In this document: positions 45,776 through 54,756 of the stretch, piece after piece
How the letters are laid out: every line of letters starts with the position of its first letter
How positions within the stretch are numbered: the first letter of the stretch is position 1
NCBI GenBank assembly: GCA_965233625.1
Contig: OZ247499.1
Location: 7,502,001 to 7,566,000, forward strand
Reading direction: 5' to 3'
Source: G965233625 sp965233625
GTDB taxonomy: Bacteria; Planctomycetota; Planctomycetia; Pirellulales; Pirellulaceae
DNA: 64,000 nt
Made by a program: the position numbers and the translations under genes
The notes under the pieces: generated by a model
The model's database searches: none
What the model saw: only the letters and a program-made list of their open reading frames with translations
What the model was told of the DNA's origin: nothing

Positions 45776-46726
45776 ATGCTCACCCCCTATATCATCCGGC
45801 TATGGATCGTCCGTGCAGCAGCCGCTGCCGCCGCCATTGGGCTGATTGCAGCCTCTCATCTTGTCTACGCACAAGGGCTAGTGCCGTCGGCGCCGCCTGC
45901 GGTTCCCGGGCCGCCACCTGTTGCAGCGCCCGGCATGCCTATCGCGCCGGTAGCGCCCGTTGAAGCGGCGCCAGAAACGACGCCAGTTGCAGAAGCAGAA
46001 GTGGCGCCCGCGCCAGTGGAGAAAGCAAGCGCCGCGATTCCAACGCGGAATCTGCTCGAAATCCTACGCGATGGCGGGCCGCTGATGATTCCGATCGCCA
46101 TCTGCTCGATGGTGCTGCTGGTCTTCGTCTTCGAACGGTTCATCAGCCTGCGTCGTGGCCGCGTTATTCCGCGTCCGTTTGTGAAACGCATTCTGGAACA
46201 GGTCCGCGACAAAACGCTTACCAAAGAAGCCGCCCTGGAACTGTGCGAACAGAACAAAAGCCCTGTGTCCGAAGTGTTCGCCGCCGCCCTGAAAAAGTGG
46301 GGCAAGCCTGCGGTTGAAGTGGAGCAGGCGATCATCGATGCCGGCGAACGTGTGACCAACGGGCTGCGTCGTTACCTGCGGCTGCTCAACGGTGTTTCGA
46401 CCGTTACGCCGTTGATGGGGCTGCTGGGCACGGTGCTGGGTATGATCGGCGCCTTCAATACGATTGCCGATGGCGACGCGATGGGCCGCCCGGAACTGCT
46501 GGCCAAGGGCATCAGCCAGGCGCTGCTGACCACCGCTGCCGGGATGAGCGTGGCGATTCCCGCACTGATTGCGTACCTGTTTTTCACCGGTCGTGTGGAC
46601 CGGCTGATTATTGACATTGATAACTATGGCCAGGAACTGGTGGGAATCATTTCCGCTGAGGGACTGGAAGAAGCCGAAGCCAACGAAAAAGCCGCCCGCA
46701 CTTCCCGCCGCAAAAAAGCTGCCTAG
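45776..46726 (+). CDS. MotA/TolQ/ExbB proton-channel protein with exported N-terminal extension
   Basis: The 316-residue protein has an N-terminal signal or extra membrane helix (residues about 12-32), a Pro/Ala/Val-rich stretch (33-90), then the three-span TolQ/ExbB core. The core has GGPLMIPIAICSMVLLVFVFERFISLRRG as its first span region (described by landmarks ICSMVLLVF and FERFISLRR), then SPVSEVFAAAL and the conserved TVTPLMGLLGTVLGMIGAF and ALLTTAAGMSVAIPAL spans (residues 201-265). ExbB pairs with ExbD to use the proton gradient and drive a partner protein in the envelope. The N-terminal extension is absent from E. coli ExbB but known in planctomycetes and some other phyla. The ExbD gene follows after about 50 bases. 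Confidence 0.92.
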   Translation: MLTPYIIRLWIVRAAAAAAAIGLIAASHLVYAQGLVPSAPPAVPGPPPVAAPGMPIAPVAPVEAAPETTPVAEAEVAPAPVEKASAAIPTRNLLEILRDGGPLMIPIAICSMVLLVFVFERFISLRRGRVIPRPFVKRILEQVRDKTLTKEAALELCEQNKSPVSEVFAAALKKWGKPAVEVEQAIIDAGERVTNGLRRYLRLLNGVSTVTPLMGLLGTVLGMIGAFNTIADGDAMGRPELLAKGISQALLTTAAGMSVAIPALIAYLFFTGRVDRLIIDIDNYGQELVGIISAEGLEEAEANEKAARTSRRKKAA

Positions 46727-46778
46727 CCTGCGACCCCGCCTTCCTACCGTTTCCTTCCTACCAACCACGAGCAGAACC

Positions 46779-47198
46779 ATGCCGCTCAAAACACATCGCG
46801 ACGAAGCGCCGACGCTGAATCTCACGCCGATGATTGACATCGTGTTTCTGCTGGTGATCTTCTTCATGGTCGGCACGAAGTTTTCGGAAATGGAACGCCA
46901 GGTCGAGCTGAGCGTGCCGCAGGTGGGCGAAGCCACGGCGCTCGCGCCTGCGCCGCGCAAACGCGTGATCAACGTGTACCAGAACGGCACCATACAGATC
47001 GACGGCAAAGATGTTTCGCTGGCCGGGCTGCGTGGAATTCTGACCACCGCCCGTGAGTCGTACGACGGCGCCGGCGTGATTGTGCGCGGCGACCGGCAGA
47101 CCGATTTTGAACATGTGGCGGAAGTGATTACCGCATGCCGCAATGCAGGTATTTCTGAAATGGGCATCTCAGTCCGGGTTGCCCGGAAGGAGCGTTAA
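46779..47198 (+). CDS. ExbD/TolR-family proton-channel partner
   Basis: The 139-residue protein has the ExbD layout: short cytoplasmic N-terminus, one membrane span with the proton-carrying Asp (LTPMIDIVFLLVIFFMV; Asp in PMID), and a periplasmic domain (VINVYQNGTIQIDGKDV, then the C-terminal fold). The ATG at 46779 starts the conserved segment; the open frame back to 46611 overlaps the ExbB-like gene and is not protein-like. Stop lies three bases before the next start (GTG 47202), so the pair is translationally linked. It transmits proton-motive energy to a TonB- or TolA-like protein; the next gene product has such an N-terminus. Confidence 0.93.
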   Translation: MPLKTHRDEAPTLNLTPMIDIVFLLVIFFMVGTKFSEMERQVELSVPQVGEATALAPAPRKRVINVYQNGTIQIDGKDVSLAGLRGILTTARESYDGAGVIVRGDRQTDFEHVAEVITACRNAGISEMGISVRVARKER

Positions 47199-47201
47199 GC
47201 C

Positions 47202-49265
47202 GTGCCTGCATCGTATGAAGACTTTATCAACCGGTTAATGACGGTCATGAACGGACCGGTCTTTAACTTCGTGCTGTGGGGCGGCCTCGCGCTGCTCTCG
47301 ATTGCACTGCTGCTGGTGGGCCGCACCCGCTGGGGCCAGGCCAAGCCGCTCTCGAAGTGTGTGGCGCTGAGCCTGTTCGCCCACATTCTGTTTATGGGTT
47401 ACGCCTACGGCACGCGGATGGCATTCGCTCCGCCGGAACCCGAGCAGGTGGAAACGGTGAAGGTGAACGTCGTCGCCGACGATCAGCAGGGCGTTGAAGA
47501 AGAGACCGAAGGTCAGGCCGTTAATCCCTGGGACCAGTTGCCAACCGAAGCTGCGATTGAACCAGAGATTGCGCCGCTAGAAATGGTGACGGCCGAACAC
47601 AAAGAATTTGACCTTAAGCGCGAAGGCGCTGCCGTGGCGCCGCCGACAATGGGCGAAACAACGGTTGAAACGCCGTTGCCGGAAGGGCCGCAGATTATCG
47701 CCCGGGCGCCGACGCATCTTGCGGAACTGAAGACGGATGTTTCACCTGCTGAGGCGAAGCCAGCCGAACGGGCTGTTGCGGTGCGCAAAGCGCCTGCCCC
47801 CGTGTTGCAGCCGGTGGCTCCACTACTACCACGCTCGCGGCCACGCATCACAGAGCCACAACCGCTGCGTCCAGACGTCAAACCCGTGCCATCCAAAGCG
47901 CTGGCGTCTGCAACTGCCAACATGCAGCGGATTGCCGACGCTGCCATCGCGCCTTCGGCGGATATTCAAGCCGATCGAGAGGATCACCTGGAAGCAGGCA
48001 TCGCAGCCGGGATGACGGTAAAGCGGCCCGAGTTTGAACCGGCGCCCGAGCGTGTCGACGGTTCGCCCCAAGTGACCCAGCGGCTTACAACGTCCAGCGC
48101 GCCGAACACCGGCTTTGTCAGCCTCCCGCGTTCACCGCGGCGGCTGGGTGACGGCGATGCTTTGCCCGATGTTTACCAGTTGCGGATGGCGCCTCAGAAA
48201 GTGAAGATCGCTGAAGTGTTCGGCGGCAGCGCCCGGACAGAAGCTGCGGTTGAATCCGCTTTGGCGTGGCTCGCTGCGAATCAGGAAGCGGGCGGCAACT
48301 GGGGCGCACAGCGGCATGGCGCCGGCAATGGCGAACGTGTGATTGATGTAGACCGTTACGCACCGGGTGTCCGGGCAGACAACGGCATCACGGGCCTTGC
48401 GCTGCTGGCGTTCCTGGGCGCCGGGCACACGCACATGGAAGGTAAGTACAAGAACAACGTGCGGCGGGCGGTGGAGTTTCTGATCCGCACGCAGAAGTCC
48501 AACGGCAATCTCAGCGGTAACGCCCAGATTCACGCCAGCATGTATTGCCACGGCATGGCGACGTTGGCGCTCAGCGAAGCCTATGCGATGACGGGCGACC
48601 AGATTCTACACCGGGCCGTACGCGATGGCATCGCTTACACCGTAAACTCTCAGAACGCTTACAACGGCGGCTGGCGTTATCAGCCTTCGGATGCCGGGGA
48701 TATGAGCCAGTTTGGCTGGCAGGCAATGGCCCTGCGGAGCGCCGCGCTGGCGGGCATCAAAATTCCTGATCGCACGAAATCGCAGGCCCGGAAGTTCTTT
48801 AACACGGTCGCCACCGGGCAGCACGGCGGGTTGGCAAGTTACCGCGTAGACGATGAAGTTTCTCGCGTGATGACTGCCGAAGCGCTCGCCTGCCGGTTCT
48901 TTCTGCAACTGGACCGCAATGAAGCGGCCGAACAGGAAGCGGCGCGGTATATCAGCCAGGAACTACCTTCGACCGGCAAACCGAATCTTTACTACTGGTA
49001 CTACGCGACAATCGGTATGTTCCAGTTGCAAGGTCCGCAGTGGAACGCCTGGAACACTGCTCTGAAAACTCAGTTGCTCGCCAGGCAGGAAACGACGGGC
49101 GGAATGGCAGGCAGTTGGGGCACCGATACCGAGTGGGGCAAGCATGGCGGACGTGTTTACACCACGGCGTTGTCAACACTCTGCCTGGAAGTCTACTACC
49201 GTTATCTGCCAGTGTACGGCGGAAAGGTTGCAGGCAAACCGGTGATCTACACGCCGCGGCGTTAG
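47202..49265 (+). CDS. TonB-like N-terminus fused to alpha/alpha-toroid domain
   Basis: The 687-residue product has two N-terminal hydrophobic segments (about residues 20-40 and 50-65, with LSKCVALSLFAHILFMGYAY in the second, the start of many TonB-like proteins). A long Pro/Ala/Glu-rich linker follows (70-300). From about residue 340 to the end it is an alpha/alpha-toroid of the prenyltransferase/squalene-oxidase repeat type (ALAWLAANQEAGGNWGAQ, GLALLAFLGAGHTHMEGKY, TYSQNAYNGGWRYQP-like QNAYNGGWRY). No DxDDTA cyclase motif was seen, so catalysis is doubtful. GTG 47202 is three bases after the ExbD stop; the fusion replaces the usual TonB/TolA position. It may transmit ExbB/ExbD energy to the toroid, which could bind peptide or lipid; this is inference. 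Confidence 0.82.
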   Translation: MPASYEDFINRLMTVMNGPVFNFVLWGGLALLSIALLLVGRTRWGQAKPLSKCVALSLFAHILFMGYAYGTRMAFAPPEPEQVETVKVNVVADDQQGVEEETEGQAVNPWDQLPTEAAIEPEIAPLEMVTAEHKEFDLKREGAAVAPPTMGETTVETPLPEGPQIIARAPTHLAELKTDVSPAEAKPAERAVAVRKAPAPVLQPVAPLLPRSRPRITEPQPLRPDVKPVPSKALASATANMQRIADAAIAPSADIQADREDHLEAGIAAGMTVKRPEFEPAPERVDGSPQVTQRLTTSSAPNTGFVSLPRSPRRLGDGDALPDVYQLRMAPQKVKIAEVFGGSARTEAAVESALAWLAANQEAGGNWGAQRHGAGNGERVIDVDRYAPGVRADNGITGLALLAFLGAGHTHMEGKYKNNVRRAVEFLIRTQKSNGNLSGNAQIHASMYCHGMATLALSEAYAMTGDQILHRAVRDGIAYTVNSQNAYNGGWRYQPSDAGDMSQFGWQAMALRSAALAGIKIPDRTKSQARKFFNTVATGQHGGLASYRVDDEVSRVMTAEALACRFFLQLDRNEAAEQEAARYISQELPSTGKPNLYYWYYATIGMFQLQGPQWNAWNTALKTQLLARQETTGGMAGSWGTDTEWGKHGGRVYTTALSTLCLEVYYRYLPVYGGKVAGKPVIYTPRR

Positions 49266-49272
49266 ATGCTGA

Positions 49273-49286
49273 TTCAGCCGGCTGAA
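49273..49286. repeat. Perfect 14-bp palindrome at a convergent gene junction
   Basis: TTCAGCCGGCTGAA reads identically on both strands and sits across the last codons and stop of the leftward aroA gene, only eight bases from the stop of the rightward toroid gene. It may act as a bidirectional RNA hairpin end or a protein site, or reflect chance. There is no T-run. Confidence 0.5.
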
Positions 49287-50551
49287 ATCTGGCGGAGATC
49301 GTCAAAGAAGTGCGGGTAAGTCTTTACCGTGCACGACGGGTCATTCACAACGACGCCCGGAATTCGCAGCCCCGCCAATGCCAGGCTCATTGCCATCCGG
49401 TGATCGTTGTAGGTGTCCACCGTGGCAGCACAATGTTCACCGGGTGTGATGGTGAGGCCGTCTTCGTGCTCTTCAACTTCGGCGCCAAGCTTCCGCAATT
49501 CGCAGGCAAGGTCGCCGATGCGGTCGGTTTCTTTATGGCGATTGTGAGCTACGCCCCGCACACGCGTGGGCCCTTCGGCAAACAACGCCACAACGGCCAG
49601 TGTCTGAACCGTGTCACTGATGGCGTTCATGTTCACATCCACGCCGCGCAGCTTGCCACCAGTGACGGTGATTGATGATTCTGTGTACTGCACGTCGCAG
49701 CCCATCTGCTGCAGCACGTCGCAGAAACCCGTGTCGCCTTGCAAAGAGTCTTTCGACAGCCCCTCTACGGTAACGCTGCCACCCGTTACCGCAGCGGCGC
49801 CCCAGAAGTAGCTGGCCGCGGATGCATCGGGCTCAACATCGTACTGGCAGGCCATGTAAGAATGGGCGCCGTTGGTTTTGAAGGTGTTGGCGTTTTCTGT
49901 CTGGACCTGTACGCCAAAAGATCGCATTACTGCCAGCGTGATATCAATATATGGCCGCGATACAAGTTCCCCTTGCACACGCAGCTCTACGGAGCCTGTC
50001 GCCCCCGGCGCCGCCATCAACAGGCCGCTTAAATACTGACTGGAAATATCGCCCCGCACCTCAGCAACGCCGCCGGTCAGGCCGCTGGTTTCGATACGGA
50101 CGGGTGGGCAGCCATTGCCGTTTTCGCTCTCAGCCGTTACTCCCAGCATCTGCAGCGCTTCCAGCAGATCAGCAATCGGGCGTTGACGCATGCGCTCGAT
50201 GCCGTCCAGGCGGTATACGCCCTTGCCGCAGGCGACCATCGCGGTGAGAAACCGCACCGTGGTGCCGCTGTTGGCCACGAAAAGGTCGACCGGCCCCTGC
50301 TTCAACTGGCCTGCCGAGCCGGAAACAATCAACTGCGTGTTTTCTTTGGAAGTATCGACCCGGACGCCCAACCGCTCCAGCGATTCGATCATGACCCGCG
50401 TGTCTTCGCTATCGAGTGCGCCTTTGATCAGGGTCTGACCTGTGGCAAGAGCGGCGCACACAAGGGCGCGGTTGGTGATGCTTTTTGATCCGGGCGGACG
50501 GATGCTGCCGTGAATAGGACCAGAAGTTGGAATCTCAAGCGATGTGGTCAT
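49274..50551 (-). CDS. aroA: 3-phosphoshikimate 1-carboxyvinyltransferase (EPSP synthase)
   Basis: The 425-residue protein is a complete AroA: GSKSITNRALVCAALATG (substrate-binding Lys/Ser, residues about 22-40), NSGTTVRFLTAM (about 90-101), RQRPIADLLEAL, QYLSGLLMAAP, and YNDHRMAMSLALAG near the C-terminus. It joins phosphoenolpyruvate and shikimate 3-phosphate in the sixth step of the shikimate pathway, in the cytoplasm. ATG 50551 follows the HpnH stop by three bases, so it is the last gene of the shc-hpnH-aroA operon, an unusual place for it. It converges with the toroid gene, eight bases apart. The first NSGTTVRFL and GSKSITN motifs fit class I and II equally by eye. Confidence 0.96.
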   Translation of the reverse strand: MTTSLEIPTSGPIHGSIRPPGSKSITNRALVCAALATGQTLIKGALDSEDTRVMIESLERLGVRVDTSKENTQLIVSGSAGQLKQGPVDLFVANSGTTVRFLTAMVACGKGVYRLDGIERMRQRPIADLLEALQMLGVTAESENGNGCPPVRIETSGLTGGVAEVRGDISSQYLSGLLMAAPGATGSVELRVQGELVSRPYIDITLAVMRSFGVQVQTENANTFKTNGAHSYMACQYDVEPDASAASYFWGAAAVTGGSVTVEGLSKDSLQGDTGFCDVLQQMGCDVQYTESSITVTGGKLRGVDVNMNAISDTVQTLAVVALFAEGPTRVRGVAHNRHKETDRIGDLACELRKLGAEVEEHEDGLTITPGEHCAATVDTYNDHRMAMSLALAGLRIPGVVVNDPSCTVKTYPHFFDDLRQISAG

Positions 50552-50554
50552 TCG

Positions 50555-51655
50555 TCAGTCAATAAGTGGAAGCGAGATCAGCTCGCGTTCTTCGCTTTTG
50601 CGTGGCGCCGGAGGAGGCGGCAGTTCGCTCACTGGTATGGGCTTCGCGCCGAGCATCGTCAGCTTGGCAGTGGCGGCGAATCCTTTTAGGGTACCGAAGG
50701 TGGCTTCTACAGCGCTTGGCTCGAATCCGCAATGCACCATACAGTCTGCACAGGACGGGTTTCCGCTTTCGCGGCCGTATTCGTCCCATGCGGTGGAGGC
50801 CATCAGTTCCTCGAATGTATCGCAGTAGCCTTCATCAAGTAAGTAGCAGGGCTTCTGCCAGCCGAAAACATTGTAAGCCGGGTTACCCCACGGCGTGCAT
50901 TCAAGCTGCCAGTTCCCCTTGAGGAATTCCAGAAACAGCGGCGACTGATTGAACTTCCACTTGCGCGGCGCGGCAGCCAGCAGCCGGCGGAACAAGTTCA
51001 CCGTCTCACGGCGATGCAAAAAGATGTCCTGCTCCGGCGCCTTTTGATATGGATAACCAGGCGAGATCATCATGCCTTCAACGCCCATTTCCATCAGGTC
51101 GTCGAAGTGTTGTTTGATCTTCGCTTCGTCCACCCCGTGAAACAAAGTGGTGTTGGTCGTTACCCGGAAACCGCGATCCAACGCTTTGCGGATGGCGCGG
51201 ACAGCGATGTCGTAAATCCCCTCGCGACAGACCGCTTCATCGTGAATGTCGCGTGGACCGTCTAGATGCACGGAGAAGGCGAGGTATTTTGAAGGGGTGA
51301 AAGAGTCCAGCGCCTGTTCGAGTTTGATGGCGTTGGTGCACAGATAAACGTATTTCTTCCGCTCCACCAGGCCATCCACGATCTCATCAATCTGCGGATG
51401 TAGCAGCGGTTCACCGCCGGGAATGGAGACAATCGGGGCGCCGCATTGTTCTGCCGCGTCGAAGCACTGCTGGGGTGTGAGGTTCTTCCGCAGGATTTCT
51501 TTCGGATGCTGAATCTTGCCGCAACCGGCACATGCCAGATTGCAGCGGAACAAAGGCTCGAGCATCAGCACCAGTGGATACCGGCGGTTGCCGCGCAGTT
51601 TCTGCGAGAGCACATACTTCACCACCGTCCACATCTGCGATACGGGTACACTCAT
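50555..51655 (-). CDS. hpnH: Hopanoid-associated radical SAM protein HpnH
   Basis: The 366-residue protein shows the radical SAM cluster motif C-x3-C-x2-C in RCNLACAGC (residues about 37-45), a GGEPLLHPQ segment, and the C-terminal SPASM-like cysteines CADCMVHCGFEPSAVEAT. HpnH adds an adenosyl group to hopene, the first step in extending hopanoids to side-chained forms. ATG at 51655 overlaps the stop of the squalene-hopene cyclase gene by four bases (ATGA), consistent with a hopanoid operon and with the substrate order. The enzyme is cytoplasmic or membrane-associated. HpnG, the nucleoside phosphorylase that follows, is not seen in the window and must be elsewhere if the full pathway runs. 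Confidence 0.95.
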   Translation of the reverse strand: MSVPVSQMWTVVKYVLSQKLRGNRRYPLVLMLEPLFRCNLACAGCGKIQHPKEILRKNLTPQQCFDAAEQCGAPIVSIPGGEPLLHPQIDEIVDGLVERKKYVYLCTNAIKLEQALDSFTPSKYLAFSVHLDGPRDIHDEAVCREGIYDIAVRAIRKALDRGFRVTTNTTLFHGVDEAKIKQHFDDLMEMGVEGMMISPGYPYQKAPEQDIFLHRRETVNLFRRLLAAAPRKWKFNQSPLFLEFLKGNWQLECTPWGNPAYNVFGWQKPCYLLDEGYCDTFEELMASTAWDEYGRESGNPSCADCMVHCGFEPSAVEATFGTLKGFAATAKLTMLGAKPIPVSELPPPPAPRKSEERELISLPLID

Positions 51656-53808
51656 GCTTCACTCCGTTGAGCGGTTAACAACTCGCTGGCAGCCTCTGAA
51701 CCTTCCATCGCCTGGCGCCACTGGGCGAGGGCCAGCAGCGGGAAGTAGATGGGGTAATAGTGGTACTTCAGATAGAACACGAGCGGGAAGCCGGTCCCGG
51801 TGAATTCCTCTTCATCCCAGCCGCCATCGGCCCGCTGATTATCTAGCAGGAACCTTACGCCACGCGCTGCCGCTGCGGAATTGGCCTCGCCTGCGGCAAT
51901 CAGACCAAGCAACGCCCACGCGGTCTGCGAAGCCGTCGGGGCGCCTTGGCCGCGAAGTTGTGGATCTTCGTAAGAGCGGGCTGTTTCGCCCCATCCGCCA
52001 CAAGGCTGCTGATGACGGCGTAGCCATGCGGCGCCGGCCTGCATGGCGGGATCGTCCGTAGGCACACCGACGGCAGCCAGGCCAACCAGCGATTGCCAGG
52101 TGCCGTAAATGTAGTTGATGCCCCAGCGACCGTACCAGGCGCCGTCTTCTTCCTGCTCTGCGCGGATGTAGCTAACGGCGCGGTCAATGGCCACATCGCC
52201 CTGCCGCATACCCCAGGCTGCAAAGGATTCGATAATCCGCGCGGCGATATCCGGCGTGCTCGGATCGATCATCGCGTTGTGATCGGCAAACGGAACGCGG
52301 CAAAGGAATTCCGCATCGTTGTTGCGGTCGAAGGCGCCCCAACCGCCATCGTTGTTCTGCATCGAGAGCATCCACCGGCGGCCTCGCTCGCAGGCGGCGA
52401 CGATCTTCTCCGCGGCGAGCGCCAGTTGTTTCGCTTGCGCAGGGTCCGCGACGCGCGAGTCCAGTATCAAAGCCGGGGCCTGAATCTGGCCGCCACTATA
52501 TAAGTCTGTTGCAGCCGCATCGCCCAGTTGTTCACGCAGCGCCAGCAGCGCCATCGCTGTGTCGTCGTTGTCCGGGTAGAAGTGGTTGTTGTGCTCAAAG
52601 AACCAGCCGCCGGGCTCACCTTTGGCGTTCACCTGCCAGTCGCCAACCTGCGAAACTTCTTTGCTAAGCAGCCAATCAATGGCTTTTGCTGCGGCGGGAT
52701 GTTCCGAGGTAATGCCCGCCGCCGCCAGAGCACGCAGCGCGATGGTGGTGTCCCAGACGGGTGATTTGCAGGGTTGCAGACGGAGGTCGGCTTGAGCGGC
52801 GTCGTTCTCCGCCGGAGCGGTTTCGCGGATCATCAGCGCATCGAGCTGGCGATGACACTCGCGGACTTCTTTGGAATTGTCCTTGTAACCGAGGCAACGC
52901 AGGGCAATGGCCGACCATATGATGGGCGGGAAGATGGCACCAAGACCGTCGCTCTTTTCAAACCGGGCTAGCATCCATTCTTCTGCCTTACGCAGCGCCA
53001 GCCGCCGCATGGGCCGCAGGCCGCAGGCTTCCGCCTTCTTCAGGCACCAGTCGAGGCCGCGGAAAGTATTCTCCCAGGTGATCCAGCGGCTGTCTTCGGC
53101 GGCGCCAGGACAACGCAGCGGCGGCCAGTTCTCTGGTTGCTGAACGAACAGTTCAGGGATGCCCAGATCTTCCGGGATTTCGCACACCGGGCGCTTTGCC
53201 CACATGACAGTCAGCGGCACCAGAATGGTCCGCGACCAGGAACTGATCTGATAGATGTTGATCGGCGACCACGATGGCAGCAGAATCACTTCCGGCGGGG
53301 CGGCGGGGCAGTGATCGTAGGAAATCTGCCCCAGCAGTGCGAGATAGAACCGCGTGAAGCTATTCACTTTGTCGGCGCCGCCCGCATCGCGGATCGCTTT
53401 TTTGGCCGCCAGCATGTAAGGCGCCTGCGGGTCGTGCCCGGTGAGTTTCAGGGCGAAATAGGCTTTGACGCTGGCGCTGATATCGATATCGCTGCCGGGA
53501 AACTGGCCCCAACTGCCATCTTTGGCCTGCTGCATCTGCAAGCGGCGGGCAGCTTCCATCGCTGGCTGCGAACGGTGCTGCCCCAGCCAAGCCATCAGCA
53601 GGATGTATTCGCTTTGCAGGATCGAATCGCCTTCAAGCTCTGCACACCAGTAGCCGTCTTCGTGCTGGTTTTGCAGCAGGAATTCGCTGGTCCGGGCGAC
53701 GGCTGCAGAGACTTCCGCGGAAGTTGGCCCCGGAGCAGCGCCAGGCGCCGGTGCGTGGGGCGTTTCGCCTGGTTGTAGAGCCAGACGTTCTATCGAAGCG
53801 TTTTCCAT
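51652..53808 (-). CDS. shc: Squalene-hopene cyclase
   Basis: The 718-residue protein has the SHC repeats with QW motifs (QHEDGYWCAELEG, QNNDGGWGAFDRN, QEEDGAWYGRWG, QRADGGWDEEEFTG) and the catalytic DxDDTA acid motif as DNDDTA at about residue 413. The active-site signature around LPYFPLLAL-type C-terminus (YYPIYFPLLALAQW) closes the second alpha/alpha barrel. It folds squalene to hopene at the membrane surface. ATG 53808 is used; a longer start at 53856 adds 16 untypical residues. It heads the operon with hpnH and aroA. Squalene synthase genes (hpnCDE or sqs) are not in the window. Confidence 0.96.
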   Translation of the reverse strand: MENASIERLALQPGETPHAPAPGAAPGPTSAEVSAAVARTSEFLLQNQHEDGYWCAELEGDSILQSEYILLMAWLGQHRSQPAMEAARRLQMQQAKDGSWGQFPGSDIDISASVKAYFALKLTGHDPQAPYMLAAKKAIRDAGGADKVNSFTRFYLALLGQISYDHCPAAPPEVILLPSWSPINIYQISSWSRTILVPLTVMWAKRPVCEIPEDLGIPELFVQQPENWPPLRCPGAAEDSRWITWENTFRGLDWCLKKAEACGLRPMRRLALRKAEEWMLARFEKSDGLGAIFPPIIWSAIALRCLGYKDNSKEVRECHRQLDALMIRETAPAENDAAQADLRLQPCKSPVWDTTIALRALAAAGITSEHPAAAKAIDWLLSKEVSQVGDWQVNAKGEPGGWFFEHNNHFYPDNDDTAMALLALREQLGDAAATDLYSGGQIQAPALILDSRVADPAQAKQLALAAEKIVAACERGRRWMLSMQNNDGGWGAFDRNNDAEFLCRVPFADHNAMIDPSTPDIAARIIESFAAWGMRQGDVAIDRAVSYIRAEQEEDGAWYGRWGINYIYGTWQSLVGLAAVGVPTDDPAMQAGAAWLRRHQQPCGGWGETARSYEDPQLRGQGAPTASQTAWALLGLIAAGEANSAAAARGVRFLLDNQRADGGWDEEEFTGTGFPLVFYLKYHYYPIYFPLLALAQWRQAMEGSEAASELLTAQRSEA

Positions 53809-53932
53809 CGGGCATTCGTCCGTGAAGGGCAGCAAACTGTGCGGCATCCAAACCACCGCGCGCCAGCGAAGCTAGTAAAATATTCCATCGCCGTGGAAGC
53901 GACAAGATCAAACCCGCCGGCAGATTCGTCGC

Positions 53933-54706
53933 TCAGCCGGGCATCCTCTGTAAGAGTTCAACGGGCACGTAAAATTTCCGGTAGCTGCGGCCATCGCTAT
54001 AACGGATGCCCTGGCGGTCTTCCACCAGCACGGTTGCACGCTTCGTGATGCGGTTGACAAAGCCTTCGTACCGTTGCCCTTCAAACACAAAGCACACATG
54101 ATCGCCGGCCTGGATGCCAAACTTGGCCAAGGCGCGTTCGCGTGGGGTAATCAATTGATGTGTGTGTTCTGTGTGGGCGAACCAGCCGTTAGCAATCTGC
54201 TGAAACCGCGCGCGGGAGCAGCTTGAATCTTTCCACAGCAGCATTTCCAGTAGGTGCACCATTTCGTGTTCGAACACCCGCTGCAACGCTTCAAAACGAT
54301 CGTTGCACTGGATGCCGGTGACCGAGATCGAACGGTCAACGTCGTGAAATGTCTGGAACAGCAGCGTTGAAGACACCGCGATTTCAAACGACTGTTTCGC
54401 CTGATTCTTTTTCGGGCGCCGCCGAGTTACGCGGGTTGTCTTGCCGCCAGCGCTGGTCATCCGGCGTGAGATGCGGAACTCAAGCGGCGAGTCTTCCAGC
54501 AACTGTTTGCATTGGCCTTCAAAGAAAATGTCGTCGTACAGATTGAACAGCCGGTCCAGATCTTCCGCATGAAACGCCGTGAAGTTGCCGGCGTTCATGT
54601 GCCGTGATTCGCGTAGCGAGGTGCGGTAGATGGCCGTGGTGCGCTGGCGCACCTGTTCTGCATCTAGTTTGTGGGTTTTAAGAAGGCGTTTGAAATCCGT
54701 TGACAT
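53933..54706 (-). CDS. SprT-like putative zinc metalloprotein
   Basis: The 257-residue protein has HEMVH at residues 147-151 inside FEHEMVHLLEMLLW, the HExxH metal-binding motif of SprT-like/metallopeptidase proteins, preceded by a domain with RLFNLYDDIFFEGQCKQLL, the usual SprT helix. The last 80 residues (FVFEGQRYEGFVNRITKRATVLVED) look like a small beta-barrel. SprT relatives (Spartan/Wss1 in eukaryotes) can cut DNA-bound proteins; bacterial ones are poorly studied. The frame is open to 54940 but the ATG at 54706 precedes the real domain and the extra N-terminal part is Arg/Cys-rich non-protein-like sequence. No zinc-ribbon is seen after the barrel, unlike some family members. Confidence 0.75.
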   Translation of the reverse strand: MSTDFKRLLKTHKLDAEQVRQRTTAIYRTSLRESRHMNAGNFTAFHAEDLDRLFNLYDDIFFEGQCKQLLEDSPLEFRISRRMTSAGGKTTRVTRRRPKKNQAKQSFEIAVSSTLLFQTFHDVDRSISVTGIQCNDRFEALQRVFEHEMVHLLEMLLWKDSSCSRARFQQIANGWFAHTEHTHQLITPRERALAKFGIQAGDHVCFVFEGQRYEGFVNRITKRATVLVEDRQGIRYSDGRSYRKFYVPVELLQRMPG

Positions 54707-54756
54707 AACGCACACTGGCAGCGCTGATGAACACCCGCCGTCCGTGAAAGTAAAAG

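Noticed and set aside
46064..47167. Leftward 367-codon frame across ExbB/ExbD
   Set aside because: Antisense of two confidently identified genes with no recognisable protein character.
47202..49265. Second squalene-hopene or terpene cyclase
   Set aside because: Toroid repeats are present but the DxDDTA acid motif is not seen, and the N-terminus is TonB-like.
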